Shown here piece after piece: positions 9,001-16,087 of a DNA stretch of 34,568 nucleotides (positions are counted from its first letter, which is position 1; every line of letters begins with the position of its first letter). The stretch spans positions 1 to 34,568 of the forward strand of contig CALQSQ010000059.1 of assembly GCA_943333275.1 (NCBI GenBank), read 5' to 3'. This stretch comes from Akkermansia muciniphila (GTDB lineage Bacteria; Verrucomicrobiota; Verrucomicrobiia; Verrucomicrobiales; V1-33). The notes beneath the pieces were generated by a model. It saw nothing but the letters and a program-made list of their open reading frames with translations. It made no database searches and had not been told where the DNA came from. Made by a program: the position numbers and the translations under genes.

Positions 9001-9093
9001 CTCACGCTGACGTCGCCCGATGGATTGGAAATCGAGCTGCCGGATTCGAGACTGGATTCGGAGGATTTCCTGTTCACGGTGGACCGGGAATGA
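6031..9093 (+). CDS. MFS lysophospholipid transporter / acyltransferase / degenerate adenylation fusion (LplT-PlsC-Aas-like)
   Basis: This 1020-residue protein has three parts. Residues ~35-445 are a 12-helix MFS transporter resembling LplT, with an LADR-C-S-K-R loop. Residues ~455-640 are a PlsC-type acyltransferase with block I N479-H-V-S-Y-I-D and block III F548-P-E-G. Residues ~660-1020 resemble an acyl-CoA/acyl-ACP synthetase but lack its key motifs. The phosphate-binding TSGTTG-x-PK segment is replaced by D-A-S-G-R-P-A-Y-R just before a conserved-looking LTHREIL. The TGD and C-terminal lysine subdomain are missing. Known LplT/Aas systems flip and reacylate lysophospholipids at the inner membrane; here that would need an external acyl donor. 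An alternative start at 6043 has a GGTGGA four bases upstream. Confidence 0.87.
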   Translation: MVDKMSEETPGSQQPATNLPDPMESHDEEAPCLPSLWKAVIVQAQNSLNDKIAQYVLLALANVSAALSVAQRETYPHVGALLLALPLILFAPTAGWLADRCSKRSIFVWCSVVQFVSMLAIATCFYFNWFWAATFCFFLLATQATLFGPAKGGIVKELVGEQRLNWANSWVQATGLMAIVVGPWLGGALFKWAAPHFPGEPQMAAFWPALWLAVAAIGPVVLSLRMRRTPSHSQDPPRWALLWEHFFHLKDLLSVRRLRLASLGVSFFWFSATLLALLLIQVAQTMTPDQSAHAELGGYLLVWVGLGIATGSVIVGLVSTDRIELGLIPLGGLGMAFGSIAAAAVPFGGLLFIVVLFIIGVSSAVFLVPLNAYLQDLVEPAKRGRQLAASGLLDSLGMFFGVIVQYLWKAVGLGGATGARLQFLLLSILCLVTAVYVVRIIPQNFLRFVALALIKLTYRVRVLHADRIPARGGTLLIANHVSYIDAFIISAACERKVRFIASDQFHKMRFIGPFLTLFDVVPVSPTRAKDAIVSVSEAVAAGDLVCIFPEGQITRTGFISEIRKGFELIARRGHVPVLPVYLDDLWGSLMSFERGAFFKKWPKRYAYQVGVSFAPTEPPETATADWARQQFRALSAEAIIARGELKTRLEVAIVLELCRKPWRVAAWGNHKFTRAMLLAEAWTLAQRWTDRISGDRVAVLAGGTSGLVATLALRLAGFTPVSVSPGLLSDLPSLAVHLEAHGISAVVHSAPPTQAYDLTWINLTTEIAGLDSLRLASKMASIYLLPKTLQAWWMRRKQPHFTTRQEAIGWLAPDASGRPAYRSLTHREILLQCEQLSSLDVIREGESVFCPDGYASFPGSLLGLWHPLLQGATLLTEPHRQNDAHIFLGDDALAAALAVSSPNQSAGARAFYCFNHEATSIAGTFAAALESRWHLTICPARYDDATQHLVSISLPNPPVTTSTGDPQTGHKSGSNGRLLPGYQARPTDSGLTLTSPDGLEIELPDSRLDSEDFLFTVDRE

Positions 9094-9174
9094 ATGCCGG
9101 CGGTTGCTGCGGGCCGTTGAGACTGTCGACGATCCCTGCTTGCGACGCCCCATCCTCAAGGTTATGGGCCGACC

Positions 9175-10254
9175 ATGTCCGAGACCTTCCATACCATTTC
9201 CCACCAAGCCCACCGCGACCTGATCATTGCCGCCTACCGGCATCGCGACTTCACGCAGGACGAGGCGGAGGATGCAGCGCGGCTCTGCGATCTGGCCACC
9301 TCGCATGGCATTCGCACGCACAACGGCATCAAGGCGCTCCATCTCGATGAACACTTCGGCAGCAAGGCGGGAGGCTGTGTTCCCGGCGCGGTGATCGAGG
9401 AAATTCCCACGAAATTTGCCGCCTCCAAAATCTGGAATGCCCATCGCAAGCTGGGACAAAGCACCGCCTTCAAAGCCATGGATGAAGCCATCCGTCTCGC
9501 CGATCAATATGGCATCGGGCAGGTCAGCGTGGACAATGCCTTTCACTATTTATGGGGCGGCGGTTACGTCATGGAGGCAGCGAAACGCGGCTACATCGCC
9601 TACACGAACTGCACAGCGGCCCTGGCGGAAGTGGTTCCTTACGGCGGCAAATTTCCCACCCTCGGCACCAACCCGCACAGCTGGGGATTTCCCACCACCG
9701 ATGCGTTGGGATTCCCCATCGTGATTGATTGGGCCACCTCCACCATTGCCATGGGCCGGGTGCAGCAGTTGAAACGCGAGGGAGCGACGCTCCCTCCAAA
9801 TGCTGCCATCGATGCCGCCGGCCAACCCACCACGGATCCTCATGCCGCAGTGGCCCTGCTGCCTTTCGGAGCGCACAAAGGATATGGACTCGCGCTCATC
9901 AATGAAATCGTCGCGGCCTTCATCGGCGGAAGTCTGCCCACGCAGCGCTGCCGTCCTGCGCCTGCCGGTGCCAAAACCGCACCCTGCTTTTATTTCCAAG
10001 TCATCCATCCCGATGCCCTCAGCGCGGGAGCCTTTGCGACGGGAAAAAATCAGTCGGAAAATGTGAAGGCCGTCATCGCGGATATTCTTGGGCATGGCAA
10101 TGAATCGTGCATGCTTCCCGGCGAACCCGAAGCGCGCGCCGCCGCCCGCACCAAGGCTGCAGGTGGATTGCAATTTACCACCGCGGAAATTGCCGAGTTG
10201 AATATCATCGCCGAAGAATGCCACCTGGCGCCGCTACAGGCACTGTGGGCTTGA
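9175..10254 (+). CDS. Ldh-family (malate/L-lactate-type) NAD(P)-dependent 2-hydroxyacid dehydrogenase
   Basis: The 359-residue product matches the Ldh_2 family (YlbC, ComC, ureidoglycolate and delta1-piperideine-2-carboxylate reductase types), not the classical Rossmann lactate dehydrogenases. Visible marks are the S-H-G segment near residue 43, G-Q-x-x-V-D-N-A near 120, the G-T-N-P-x-x-W-G-F-P nucleotide loop near 175, and G-x-x-K-G-Y-G-L-A near 238. The family uses NAD(P) to interconvert 2-hydroxy and 2-keto acids (or imines). The substrate is not predictable here. The start ATG at 9175 is 81 bases past the fusion gene. A G-rich hairpin region separates it from nrdR. Confidence 0.9.
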   Translation: MSETFHTISHQAHRDLIIAAYRHRDFTQDEAEDAARLCDLATSHGIRTHNGIKALHLDEHFGSKAGGCVPGAVIEEIPTKFAASKIWNAHRKLGQSTAFKAMDEAIRLADQYGIGQVSVDNAFHYLWGGGYVMEAAKRGYIAYTNCTAALAEVVPYGGKFPTLGTNPHSWGFPTTDALGFPIVIDWATSTIAMGRVQQLKREGATLPPNAAIDAAGQPTTDPHAAVALLPFGAHKGYGLALINEIVAAFIGGSLPTQRCRPAPAGAKTAPCFYFQVIHPDALSAGAFATGKNQSENVKAVIADILGHGNESCMLPGEPEARAAARTKAAGGLQFTTAEIAELNIIAEECHLAPLQALWA

Positions 10255-10304
10255 CGGGGCACCTTTCTCACCTCGCTTAATTATCAAGCATTGCTGCCCG
10301 AAAT

Positions 10305-10351
10305 CCCCCACCTGTGGGGGTTAAGCATATTGACGCCCCAAGATGTTGGGG
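10305..10351. promoter_or_regulatory. two consecutive G/C stem-loops upstream of nrdR
   Basis: CCCCCAC-CT-GTGGGGG (10305-10320) is followed by CCCCAA-GATG-TTGGGG (10336-10351), 19 bases before the nrdR ATG. The first could end the dehydrogenase transcript, although no T-run follows. The second lies in the likely nrdR 5' leader. No canonical NrdR box is seen. Confidence 0.45.
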
Positions 10352-10370
10352 ATATTATCGGGGCGGCGGA

Positions 10371-10874
10371 ATGCTCCGCGAAATTATGCGCTGTCCAAAA
10401 TGCCATTTGGTGGAAGACAAGGTGATCGACTCCCGGATCGCGCGTGAAGGCGCGTCGATTCGGCGCCGTCGGGAATGCCTTGGCTGCGGGCATCGCTTCA
10501 CCACTTACGAGCATGTGGAGGAGGCGGACATTCTCGTGATCAAACGCAACGGCGCTCGCGAGCCGCTGGATCGTGAGAAACTCCTGCGCGGACTTTTCAA
10601 GGCATGCGAAAAACGGGCGGTGGGTCGCGAGGCCTTGGAAACGGCGGTGGATGAAATCGTCCAGGAATTACAGGCGCAAAATCAGAAGGAGATTTCTTCG
10701 AAATTCATCGGCCTCAAGGTCATGGAAAAACTCGAGCATCTCGACCCCGTGGCCTACGTGCGCTACGCCTCGGTTTACCGGCAATTTCAGGATGTCGGTG
10801 AATTTCTGGAGGAGATTCAGGACCTGGAACGGCGGATTCCCCGCACCGCGATGCAGCCCGAATTTTTCCCCTGA
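10371..10874 (+). CDS. nrdR: transcriptional repressor NrdR
   Basis: The protein has the full NrdR layout. Counting from the internal MRCPKC start at 10386, a zinc ribbon uses C3, C6, C31 and C34, with the R-R-R-R-E-C-L-G-C-G-x-R-F-T-T-Y-E signature. An ATP-cone domain follows (ILVIKRNGAREPLDREKL ... VAYVRYASVYRQF). NrdR senses (d)ATP through the cone and represses ribonucleotide reductase genes by binding NrdR boxes. Homologues normally start at the MRCPKC methionine, five codons inside. The ATG at 10371 has a GGGGCGGCGGA stretch next to it and may be the real start. No reductase genes are in the window. The downstream unknown gene is 18 bases away and probably cotranscribed. Confidence 0.97.
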   Translation: MLREIMRCPKCHLVEDKVIDSRIAREGASIRRRRECLGCGHRFTTYEHVEEADILVIKRNGAREPLDREKLLRGLFKACEKRAVGREALETAVDEIVQELQAQNQKEISSKFIGLKVMEKLEHLDPVAYVRYASVYRQFQDVGEFLEEIQDLERRIPRTAMQPEFFP

Positions 10875-10892
10875 CCCCCTTTCCTCCCCTGC

Positions 10893-11453
10893 ATGGTTGC
10901 CCTTCCCTCACAGCTTCCCCTGCTCCGCATTGGTGCGCATGAACTCGGCACCTACGAGGCGGGATGGCTGGCCGATTGCATTCGCCAGGCGGCCCTGGTG
11001 GCCGGTTACGTGGACTGGTGGTTCGCGGATGACATTGCTCTGGCGATGGTCCGCTACCTCCAAAACCGCTACCCTTCCGCGGCCATTACTCTGGACGAAT
11101 TGGAAAATAAAATCGTCTGCGCCCTGCGCAAAATTGGCTTCTCCGATGTCGCTTCGCAACTGCGCATGGATCCCCCGCAGATTCGCCTGAGCCTGAGCGA
11201 TCTTGTCCGGCAATCCGAAGGGATGGAACTCGCCTTCTTTCATTTGCTGGACGAACATCTCTCCAACCTCAGGACATCCGGCGCCCGCAAGGTGGCGCTG
11301 ACAGGAACGAAAGCAGCCATCAAGCACCTGCGCTGCGCGAAGCATTGGACCGCCGATTGCCAGAACTTGGAAGACCGCATCATTGATATCGTCCGTCACC
11401 GCCTGGCTGAGGACTCGGACGACCGTTATGAATTGAAACTGGAGCGCCACTAG
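10893..11453 (+). CDS. unknown protein cotranscribed with nrdR
   Basis: This 186-residue soluble protein begins 18 bases after nrdR stops. It is mostly helical. Residues ~38-75 (W-W-F-A-D-D-I-A, then I-T-L-D-E-L-E-N-K-I-V-C-A-L-R-K-I-G-F) look like a helical repeat comparable in spacing to ATP-cone helices, but I cannot confirm the domain. Near the C-terminus are two cysteines in a short L-R-C-A-K-H-W-T-A-D-C segment. No enzyme motif is evident. The tight spacing suggests a job linked to nucleotide sensing or DNA precursor control; that is inference only. It is convergent with the propeller gene with a 21-bp gap. Confidence 0.75.
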   Translation: MVALPSQLPLLRIGAHELGTYEAGWLADCIRQAALVAGYVDWWFADDIALAMVRYLQNRYPSAAITLDELENKIVCALRKIGFSDVASQLRMDPPQIRLSLSDLVRQSEGMELAFFHLLDEHLSNLRTSGARKVALTGTKAAIKHLRCAKHWTADCQNLEDRIIDIVRHRLAEDSDDRYELKLERH

Positions 11454-11474
11454 ACTGCTGCGGCGGTTGTCATT

Positions 11475-12371
11475 TCATTCCTCCAGAGCACGCACGGTGG
11501 TGAGGGATTTGATCAGGTTGTGATCCGACCATTTCCATACGACTTTTTTATCCCGCGTCACTTCAAACGCATGGGAGCCCTTGCCCTCCTGCGTGCGCAG
11601 GAAGTTTCCAATGAGCAGGTTGCCGTTCTTGAGCTGCTGGATGCTGGAGACCCAGGTGATGTTTAATTCCGGGGCATCTGCAGCAGTGAATTCCCAGACG
11701 ATTTTTTTATCCGGGGTGACTTCGATGACCCGCTTCTGGGTTCCACAGGAAATGAGCGTGTTGCCGTTGGCGAGGCGCTGGGCGTCGCCGGCATTTTCGA
11801 CCCCGGTGTATTCCCAGACGACTTTGCCTGTTTGATCCACCTCACGCACCGCCCCCTCGCCTTCATGGGCGGCGAGGATGTTGCCATTGGGAAGTTGGTG
11901 AATGTTGCGCACTTGGAGGTGGTAGTGTTCCTGATTCGTGTGGAGCGGAGTGACATGGACCACCTCGCCCTTGGGATTTACCTCCACCGCCTGCGCCGGT
12001 CCCTGCTCCGCGACCAGCGTGTTTCCATTGGGAAGCCGCTGGCAGCCGAGGACCTGCGGACATTTGCTGATGTATTTCCACACCTCCTCACCCTTGCGCG
12101 TCACTTCACGCACGCCGGTGGGATTGCCCCCAAAGGCATAAAGCACATTGCCATTGGGCTGGACTTCGAAAATGACCGCGATACTCAGTGGCGCATGTTC
12201 CCAGACCACCTTGCCATCGCCATCCAGCTCCAGCATCCGGTTCGGCCCCTGCCCGTATTCGAAAAAGAGCAGGCGATGTTTGATTTCCGCATCGGCGGCA
12301 CGGACGAAGCCTGCCGCGAGCAGCATCAAGAAAAAGCCGGGGACGAATTTACGAAGGGTAGATATTTTCAT
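11475..12371 (-). CDS. secreted six-bladed NGN-repeat beta-propeller protein
   Basis: Starting at 12371 gives a signal peptide (MKISTLRKFVPGFFLMLLAAG) and 298 residues; the open frame upstream to 12512 overlaps the neighbouring gene and is unlikely. The body is a repeat of blades marked by G-x-x-V-W-x strands (six) and P-N-G-N-x-L strands (five: NGNVL, NGNTL, NGNIL, NGNTL, NGNLL). This resembles the arylsulfotransferase/PQQ-like propeller superfamily, but I see no catalytic histidine arrangement that would prove transferase activity. It follows the cytochrome-like lipoprotein by 61 bases on the same strand, so both are likely envelope proteins of one operon. Role unknown: binding or scaffolding is the safe reading. 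Confidence 0.8.
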   Translation of the reverse strand: MKISTLRKFVPGFFLMLLAAGFVRAADAEIKHRLLFFEYGQGPNRMLELDGDGKVVWEHAPLSIAVIFEVQPNGNVLYAFGGNPTGVREVTRKGEEVWKYISKCPQVLGCQRLPNGNTLVAEQGPAQAVEVNPKGEVVHVTPLHTNQEHYHLQVRNIHQLPNGNILAAHEGEGAVREVDQTGKVVWEYTGVENAGDAQRLANGNTLISCGTQKRVIEVTPDKKIVWEFTAADAPELNITWVSSIQQLKNGNLLIGNFLRTQEGKGSHAFEVTRDKKVVWKWSDHNLIKSLTTVRALEE

Positions 12372-12432
12372 ATCGGCGATTTTGCATAGTTCGCCCGCCG
12401 CGTCCATCTCCATCCTCCGCCGGCCGGACACG

Positions 12433-12903
12433 CTATTCCGGAGGGCTGAGCCGGCCGGAACTTCCCGCAGGCCATTCGGCGCCCTGGGTAATCCAACGGC
12501 GCAGGATCGCAAGATCCTCGTCCGTCAGGCGGTTGCCCACGGGCGGCATGACCTTGATGGCTTTGTGGGTGCCGCTGGGATTCAAAAAGAGCAGGCTTTT
12601 GTCCGGTGATCCGGGGACGATGCGCGGGCCGAGGGCTCCGGCCTGAAATGCGGCGGTGCGGCTGGTCATGCTGAATAAATTCGGCATGGTTTTCCCGTTG
12701 TGGCAGGGCAGGCAGCGGGATTGCAGCACGGGGGCGACGTGTTTTTTGAAACTCACTTTGCCACTCATGGCCGCCTGTTGATCCTGCTCCGTCAGCACCG
12801 GTGGGCCCACCGGAGCGGTCTCGGATGCCTCCGGCTGGGATACCTTGCAGGCGCTCAGGGTGAGCAGGGCGGTGAGAATGGTGGTCGTGGAAAAGGTGTT
12901 CAT
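12433..12903 (-). CDS. lipoprotein with planctomycete-type cytochrome c (PSCyt1-like) domain
   Basis: The 156-residue protein begins with a lipoprotein signal ending in the lipobox L-S-A-C19, so it should be lipid-anchored. A single heme-binding C64-L-P-C67-H68 follows. Downstream are the PSCyt1-like features S-P-D-K-S-L-L, V-M-P-P-V-G (candidate axial Met) and L-T-D-E-D-L-A-I-L-R-R-W-I-x-x-G-A. PSCyt1 domains are usually fused to larger planctomycete/verrucomicrobial enzymes; here the domain stands alone. It precedes the propeller gene by 61 bases. Electron transfer or, in some relatives, heme-independent binding are both possible. Confidence 0.85.
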   Translation of the reverse strand: MNTFSTTTILTALLTLSACKVSQPEASETAPVGPPVLTEQDQQAAMSGKVSFKKHVAPVLQSRCLPCHNGKTMPNLFSMTSRTAAFQAGALGPRIVPGSPDKSLLFLNPSGTHKAIKVMPPVGNRLTDEDLAILRRWITQGAEWPAGSSGRLSPPE

Positions 12904-12984
12904 GGGTGGGTGGTGGGCCAGTCTAGACGAAGACAGGCCCGTTTACCAAGTGCAAATCTTCCCCCATGAAGAGGAGAACCTCTC

Positions 12985-13920
12985 TTACAGACCGAGCACC
13001 TTGCTGAGGATTTCCTTGTCGCTGAGGCGTGGAATGCCAAGGTTGTATCGTGCGTTGAAGCAATCCAGAATGCGCTGTGCAAAAACCGCCTGGCAGGGTT
13101 GGTTGGGATGGAAGCCATCGCCCAGGAACAGATAGTGAGGATCTCCATCGGCGTGCGGGGGATTTTTGTAAACAGGCACACCGCCGATCAGCAGCCGGTC
13201 GGAAGTCAGCAGGCCCTTGGTGATGGTGAAGATATCACCGCAGTAGGCGATCTTTTTCTGGGCGGCAAAGGCGGCGAGCTTGTTGTTGAGCGTGGTGAGG
13301 GTCGTGGTGACGCGCCCTGTTTTGGTGGCGTTGTAGGGATGGGCGCCGTTGGTTTTTGGCGTGCAGCCAATGTGCGGGACCCCCACCAGCACCACCTGCA
13401 GCTTGGAATTTCGACTGCGCACCCAGTTCACGATGGACGTGATGTTGTTGAAGGTATCGTTGATAAATTTTGTGGAACTCTTGCCCTTGTAAATGGCCTC
13501 GTAATTGGTGCGGATGTCATTTCCGCCCAGAAAAACGACCACCCGCTCCACTTCCCCCTGCAACTGATCCTCCAGCTCAGGAATGCCGTAAACATAGTCC
13601 ATCGGGAAGTCCGCATCGAGATAATCCACCCACTGGCGGGCAAACGATCCGGGCAGCGACCAGTTGTGCTTATGCCCGATCAGTCGCAGGTCCGGACGGA
13701 TGGCGGAGCCTCCAAAATCGAAGTCTCCATGCCGGTATTCATCAAGGATCTCCGTCCAACTCATGATCCCCTGGGCGTCGGAGTTGCCCCCAATCCCGGC
13801 GAGTTCGTATTCGTATTCCTTGGACAGGCTGTCGCCAATGATGAGAAGCTGCTCGGCGGCAAACAGGGGGCTTGCAAGCAGGGCCAGGGCTCCAACGAGG
13901 GATTTGAGGTCGGTTTTCAT
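12985..13920 (-). CDS. secreted SGNH/GDSL-family hydrolase
   Basis: This 311-residue protein has a signal peptide (residues 1-21) and the SGNH blocks: G29-D-S31-L-S, G132-G-N134-D, and the catalytic pair D268-G-F-H271 followed by P-N. Ser31 is the predicted nucleophile. The family covers lipases, carbohydrate esterases and thioesterases, acting here in the periplasm or outside. Length is larger than the ~200-residue minimal SGNH fold because of insertions around residues 60-110 and 185-265. The start ATG at 13920 is directly after a pyrimidine tract, without an SD. It stands alone between the propeller operon and the sigma-54 regulator. Confidence 0.92.
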   Translation of the reverse strand: MKTDLKSLVGALALLASPLFAAEQLLIIGDSLSKEYEYELAGIGGNSDAQGIMSWTEILDEYRHGDFDFGGSAIRPDLRLIGHKHNWSLPGSFARQWVDYLDADFPMDYVYGIPELEDQLQGEVERVVVFLGGNDIRTNYEAIYKGKSSTKFINDTFNNITSIVNWVRSRNSKLQVVLVGVPHIGCTPKTNGAHPYNATKTGRVTTTLTTLNNKLAAFAAQKKIAYCGDIFTITKGLLTSDRLLIGGVPVYKNPPHADGDPHYLFLGDGFHPNQPCQAVFAQRILDCFNARYNLGIPRLSDKEILSKVLGL

Positions 13921-13945
13921 AGGGGGAGGGGAGGGAGCTTAAGCA

Positions 13946-13962
13946 GAAATTTTCAAAATTTC
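13946..13962. promoter_or_regulatory. AT-rich palindrome upstream of the SGNH hydrolase gene
   Basis: GAAATTTT-C-AAAATTTC is an 8+1+8 perfect inverted repeat 26 bases upstream of the SGNH hydrolase ATG, in the 69-bp gap after the regulator gene. It could be an operator or part of a promoter. No matching second copy was found. Confidence 0.35.
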
Positions 13963-13989
13963 CACTCCGAAACCCGACCGCTTTTGTAT

Positions 13990-15369
13990 TCAGTCCCCAG
14001 TCCCAGCGCCGCCCTTCATTTCCAGAAGCTTCCGTTGCAGCGTCCGCCGGCTCAGGCCCAGCAGCTTGGCCGCCTCCGTGCGGTTGTCATCGGTGATCTC
14101 AAGGGCCCGCTTGATCAGCCGGGCCTCCATCTTGGCGAGGTCCAAATCCTCCGGTGCTGCCGGAGCACCGAGGAGCCTGGGTCCTGCGGAGGTGAAGACA
14201 TCACCTTTCAAACTGGCGGGCAGATGCCGCGGGGTGATGCGGTTGCCATTGCACATCACCACGCCATGCTCGATCGCCGCCCGCAGTTCCCGGACGTTGC
14301 CCGGCCAGGAATGATCGAGCAGCAGTTGCAGGGCTTCCGGGCTGAGGTCATTGACCTGCTTGCCGTTGTCCTTGGACAGTTCCTTGATAAAGGCGGCGGC
14401 CAGCAGCGGGATGTCGCTCTTGCGATCGCGCAGCGGTGGCATCGTCAGATGGACGACGTTGAGGCGGAAATAAAGATCCTCGCGAAATTTCCCCTCGGCC
14501 ACCAATTCCCGCAGGTCCCGGTTGGTGGCGGCGATCAACCGCACATCGATCTTGATGGGTGCATGGCCACCGACCCGCTCAATGGTTCGCTCTCCCAACG
14601 CCCGCAGCAGTTTCACCTGCGTGCTGGAATCGATTTCACCGATTTCATCCAGAAACAACGTCCCGCCATGGGCGGTTTCGAATCTCCCGATGCGCTTTTC
14701 CGTCGCACCGGTGAAGGCGCCTTTCTCATGACCGAAAAGTTCGCTTTCCAACAATTGCGGGCTCAATGCGGCGCAATGGACGATGACGAGTTTCGCCTTG
14801 GGACGTCCGCTGAGATTGTGAATGGCATGGGCCGCGAGTTCCTTGCCCGTCCCGCTCTCGCCGCCAATCAGCACCGTGGCCTTTGCGGGTGCCACCTGCT
14901 CGATGGTCTCGTAGACCTGTTTCATGACCTCGGATTTCCCCAGGATGCGATCCAGTGCATATTTCTCCTCCACCTGCCGCACCAGGGCGACGTTTTCGTT
15001 TTGGAGTTTGCGGGTTTGGAGCGCACGTTTGATGATGATTTCCAGCTCATCGATGTTGAGCGGCTTGGTCACGAAATGCCACGCCCCCCGCTTCATCGCC
15101 TCCACGGCGGTATCCACCGAGCCATACGCGGTCATCATGATCACGATGGGCGGCCTGGCCTGACGCAGGCATTCGTCAACGATCTCCATGCCATTGTCCG
15201 CGCCAAGACGCAGATCGGTCACCACCACATCGATCGGTTCCGTGTCGAGCACGGCGAGCGCCTCTCGTTTGTCCGAGGCCACATAGACATCGAACTCATC
15301 CTCCAGGGCCGAACGCAGGCCATCGCGCGTGTGGCGTTCATCATCGACAATCAGGATCGTGGCTAACAT
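13990..15369 (-). CDS. NtrC-family sigma-54-dependent response regulator
   Basis: The 459-residue protein has the classic three-part layout. A receiver domain carries acidic D9-D10, phospho-acceptor D52 and K102. A AAA+ sigma-54 activator domain has Walker A G170-E-S-G-T-G-K-E and the sigma-54 contact loop G217-A-F-T-G-A. A C-terminal Fis-type helix-turn-helix reads N-R-T-E-A-A-K-L-L-G-L-S-R-R-T-L. It activates RNA polymerase-sigma54 at enhancer-type sites after phosphorylation. No histidine kinase gene is adjacent, so it is an orphan in this window. All key residues are intact. Target genes cannot be named. Confidence 0.97.
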   Translation of the reverse strand: MLATILIVDDERHTRDGLRSALEDEFDVYVASDKREALAVLDTEPIDVVVTDLRLGADNGMEIVDECLRQARPPIVIMMTAYGSVDTAVEAMKRGAWHFVTKPLNIDELEIIIKRALQTRKLQNENVALVRQVEEKYALDRILGKSEVMKQVYETIEQVAPAKATVLIGGESGTGKELAAHAIHNLSGRPKAKLVIVHCAALSPQLLESELFGHEKGAFTGATEKRIGRFETAHGGTLFLDEIGEIDSSTQVKLLRALGERTIERVGGHAPIKIDVRLIAATNRDLRELVAEGKFREDLYFRLNVVHLTMPPLRDRKSDIPLLAAAFIKELSKDNGKQVNDLSPEALQLLLDHSWPGNVRELRAAIEHGVVMCNGNRITPRHLPASLKGDVFTSAGPRLLGAPAAPEDLDLAKMEARLIKRALEITDDNRTEAAKLLGLSRRTLQRKLLEMKGGAGTGD

Positions 15370-15384
15370 GGGTGGGTCGTTCGC

Positions 15385-15981
15385 TCACTTTCCAGCGAGC
15401 AGGTAAACATTGTATTTGTAAACTTCCGTGAGGAGAAAATCGAGCTTCAAATCCTTGGATCGGTAGCGACTCGTGGGGGTGGGAGAACAGACCGAATCCA
15501 GCCCGAGATCCTTCGCCATGACACTGGCGCGGCGCATTTGCAACGGATCGCTGACGAGGATGACCGTTTTCAATCCCTCGGCGACGATCACCTCCCGCGC
15601 CTCCTGCAGATTCTCCAGCGTCGAATGGCTCTTTTTTTCGATCAAAATATCCGCCGCCGCCACTCCATGCTCCACTGCATAATCCCGCGCCACTTCACTC
15701 TCCGCCATGGCCGCCAGGCCTCCGAAACCTCCCGTGAACAGCAACTTCCGCACGGTCCGCCTCTTATAGAGATCGATGGCATGATTGATCCGCTCCTCCA
15801 GCACCGGCGATGGCCGGCGGTCCCACGCCGCCGCCCCGAGCACCACAGCCACATCGCTCTTACGGGCCTGGTCCTCGCGTCCGAAATGCAGGATGTCCCA
15901 CGTGACCCATCCCAACCATCCCCCGACAATCAAGCAGAGGAGGCCTATCCAAAGGAGGATGCGCCGAATTTTACGCCACAT
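15385..15981 (-). CDS. SanA/YdcF-like DUF218 membrane-anchored protein
   Basis: The start at 15981 gives 198 residues beginning with a membrane anchor (residues ~8-30). The DUF218 core follows: V-V-L-G-A-A-A near residue 46, P-S-P-V-L-E-E-R-I-N-H-A, L-F-T-G-G-F-G, and S-x-S-T-x-E-N near residue 119. The longer frame to 16374 runs antiparallel into rarA and is rejected. E. coli SanA of this family affects the envelope barrier; the fold is a DUF218 Rossmann-like domain of unknown enzymatic activity. It lies 15 bases upstream of the sigma-54 regulator on the same strand, so the two may be cotranscribed. Confidence 0.9.
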   Translation of the reverse strand: MWRKIRRILLWIGLLCLIVGGWLGWVTWDILHFGREDQARKSDVAVVLGAAAWDRRPSPVLEERINHAIDLYKRRTVRKLLFTGGFGGLAAMAESEVARDYAVEHGVAAADILIEKKSHSTLENLQEAREVIVAEGLKTVILVSDPLQMRRASVMAKDLGLDSVCSPTPTSRYRSKDLKLDFLLTEVYKYNVYLLAGK

Positions 15982-16087
15982 GGTGGAGGAACGGGAAGGA
16001 AACGGCGTAACATAGCACGCAATCCCCCCTGACCAGCGGTAATTGAAGGCTGGCTTGTCTGGGAAATCTTCCCGCCCCGCCCCGGTA

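Noticed and set aside
7306-9546. 746-codon open frame on the minus strand
   Set aside because: It lies antisense to the fusion protein and the Ldh-family gene, both with clear motifs. Its translation is Arg/Gln/His-rich with no domain; it is a product of high GC in third codon positions.
13099-15366. 755-codon open frame on the plus strand
   Set aside because: It is antisense to the SGNH hydrolase and the sigma-54 regulator, whose catalytic motifs are intact. No motif is seen in the antisense product.
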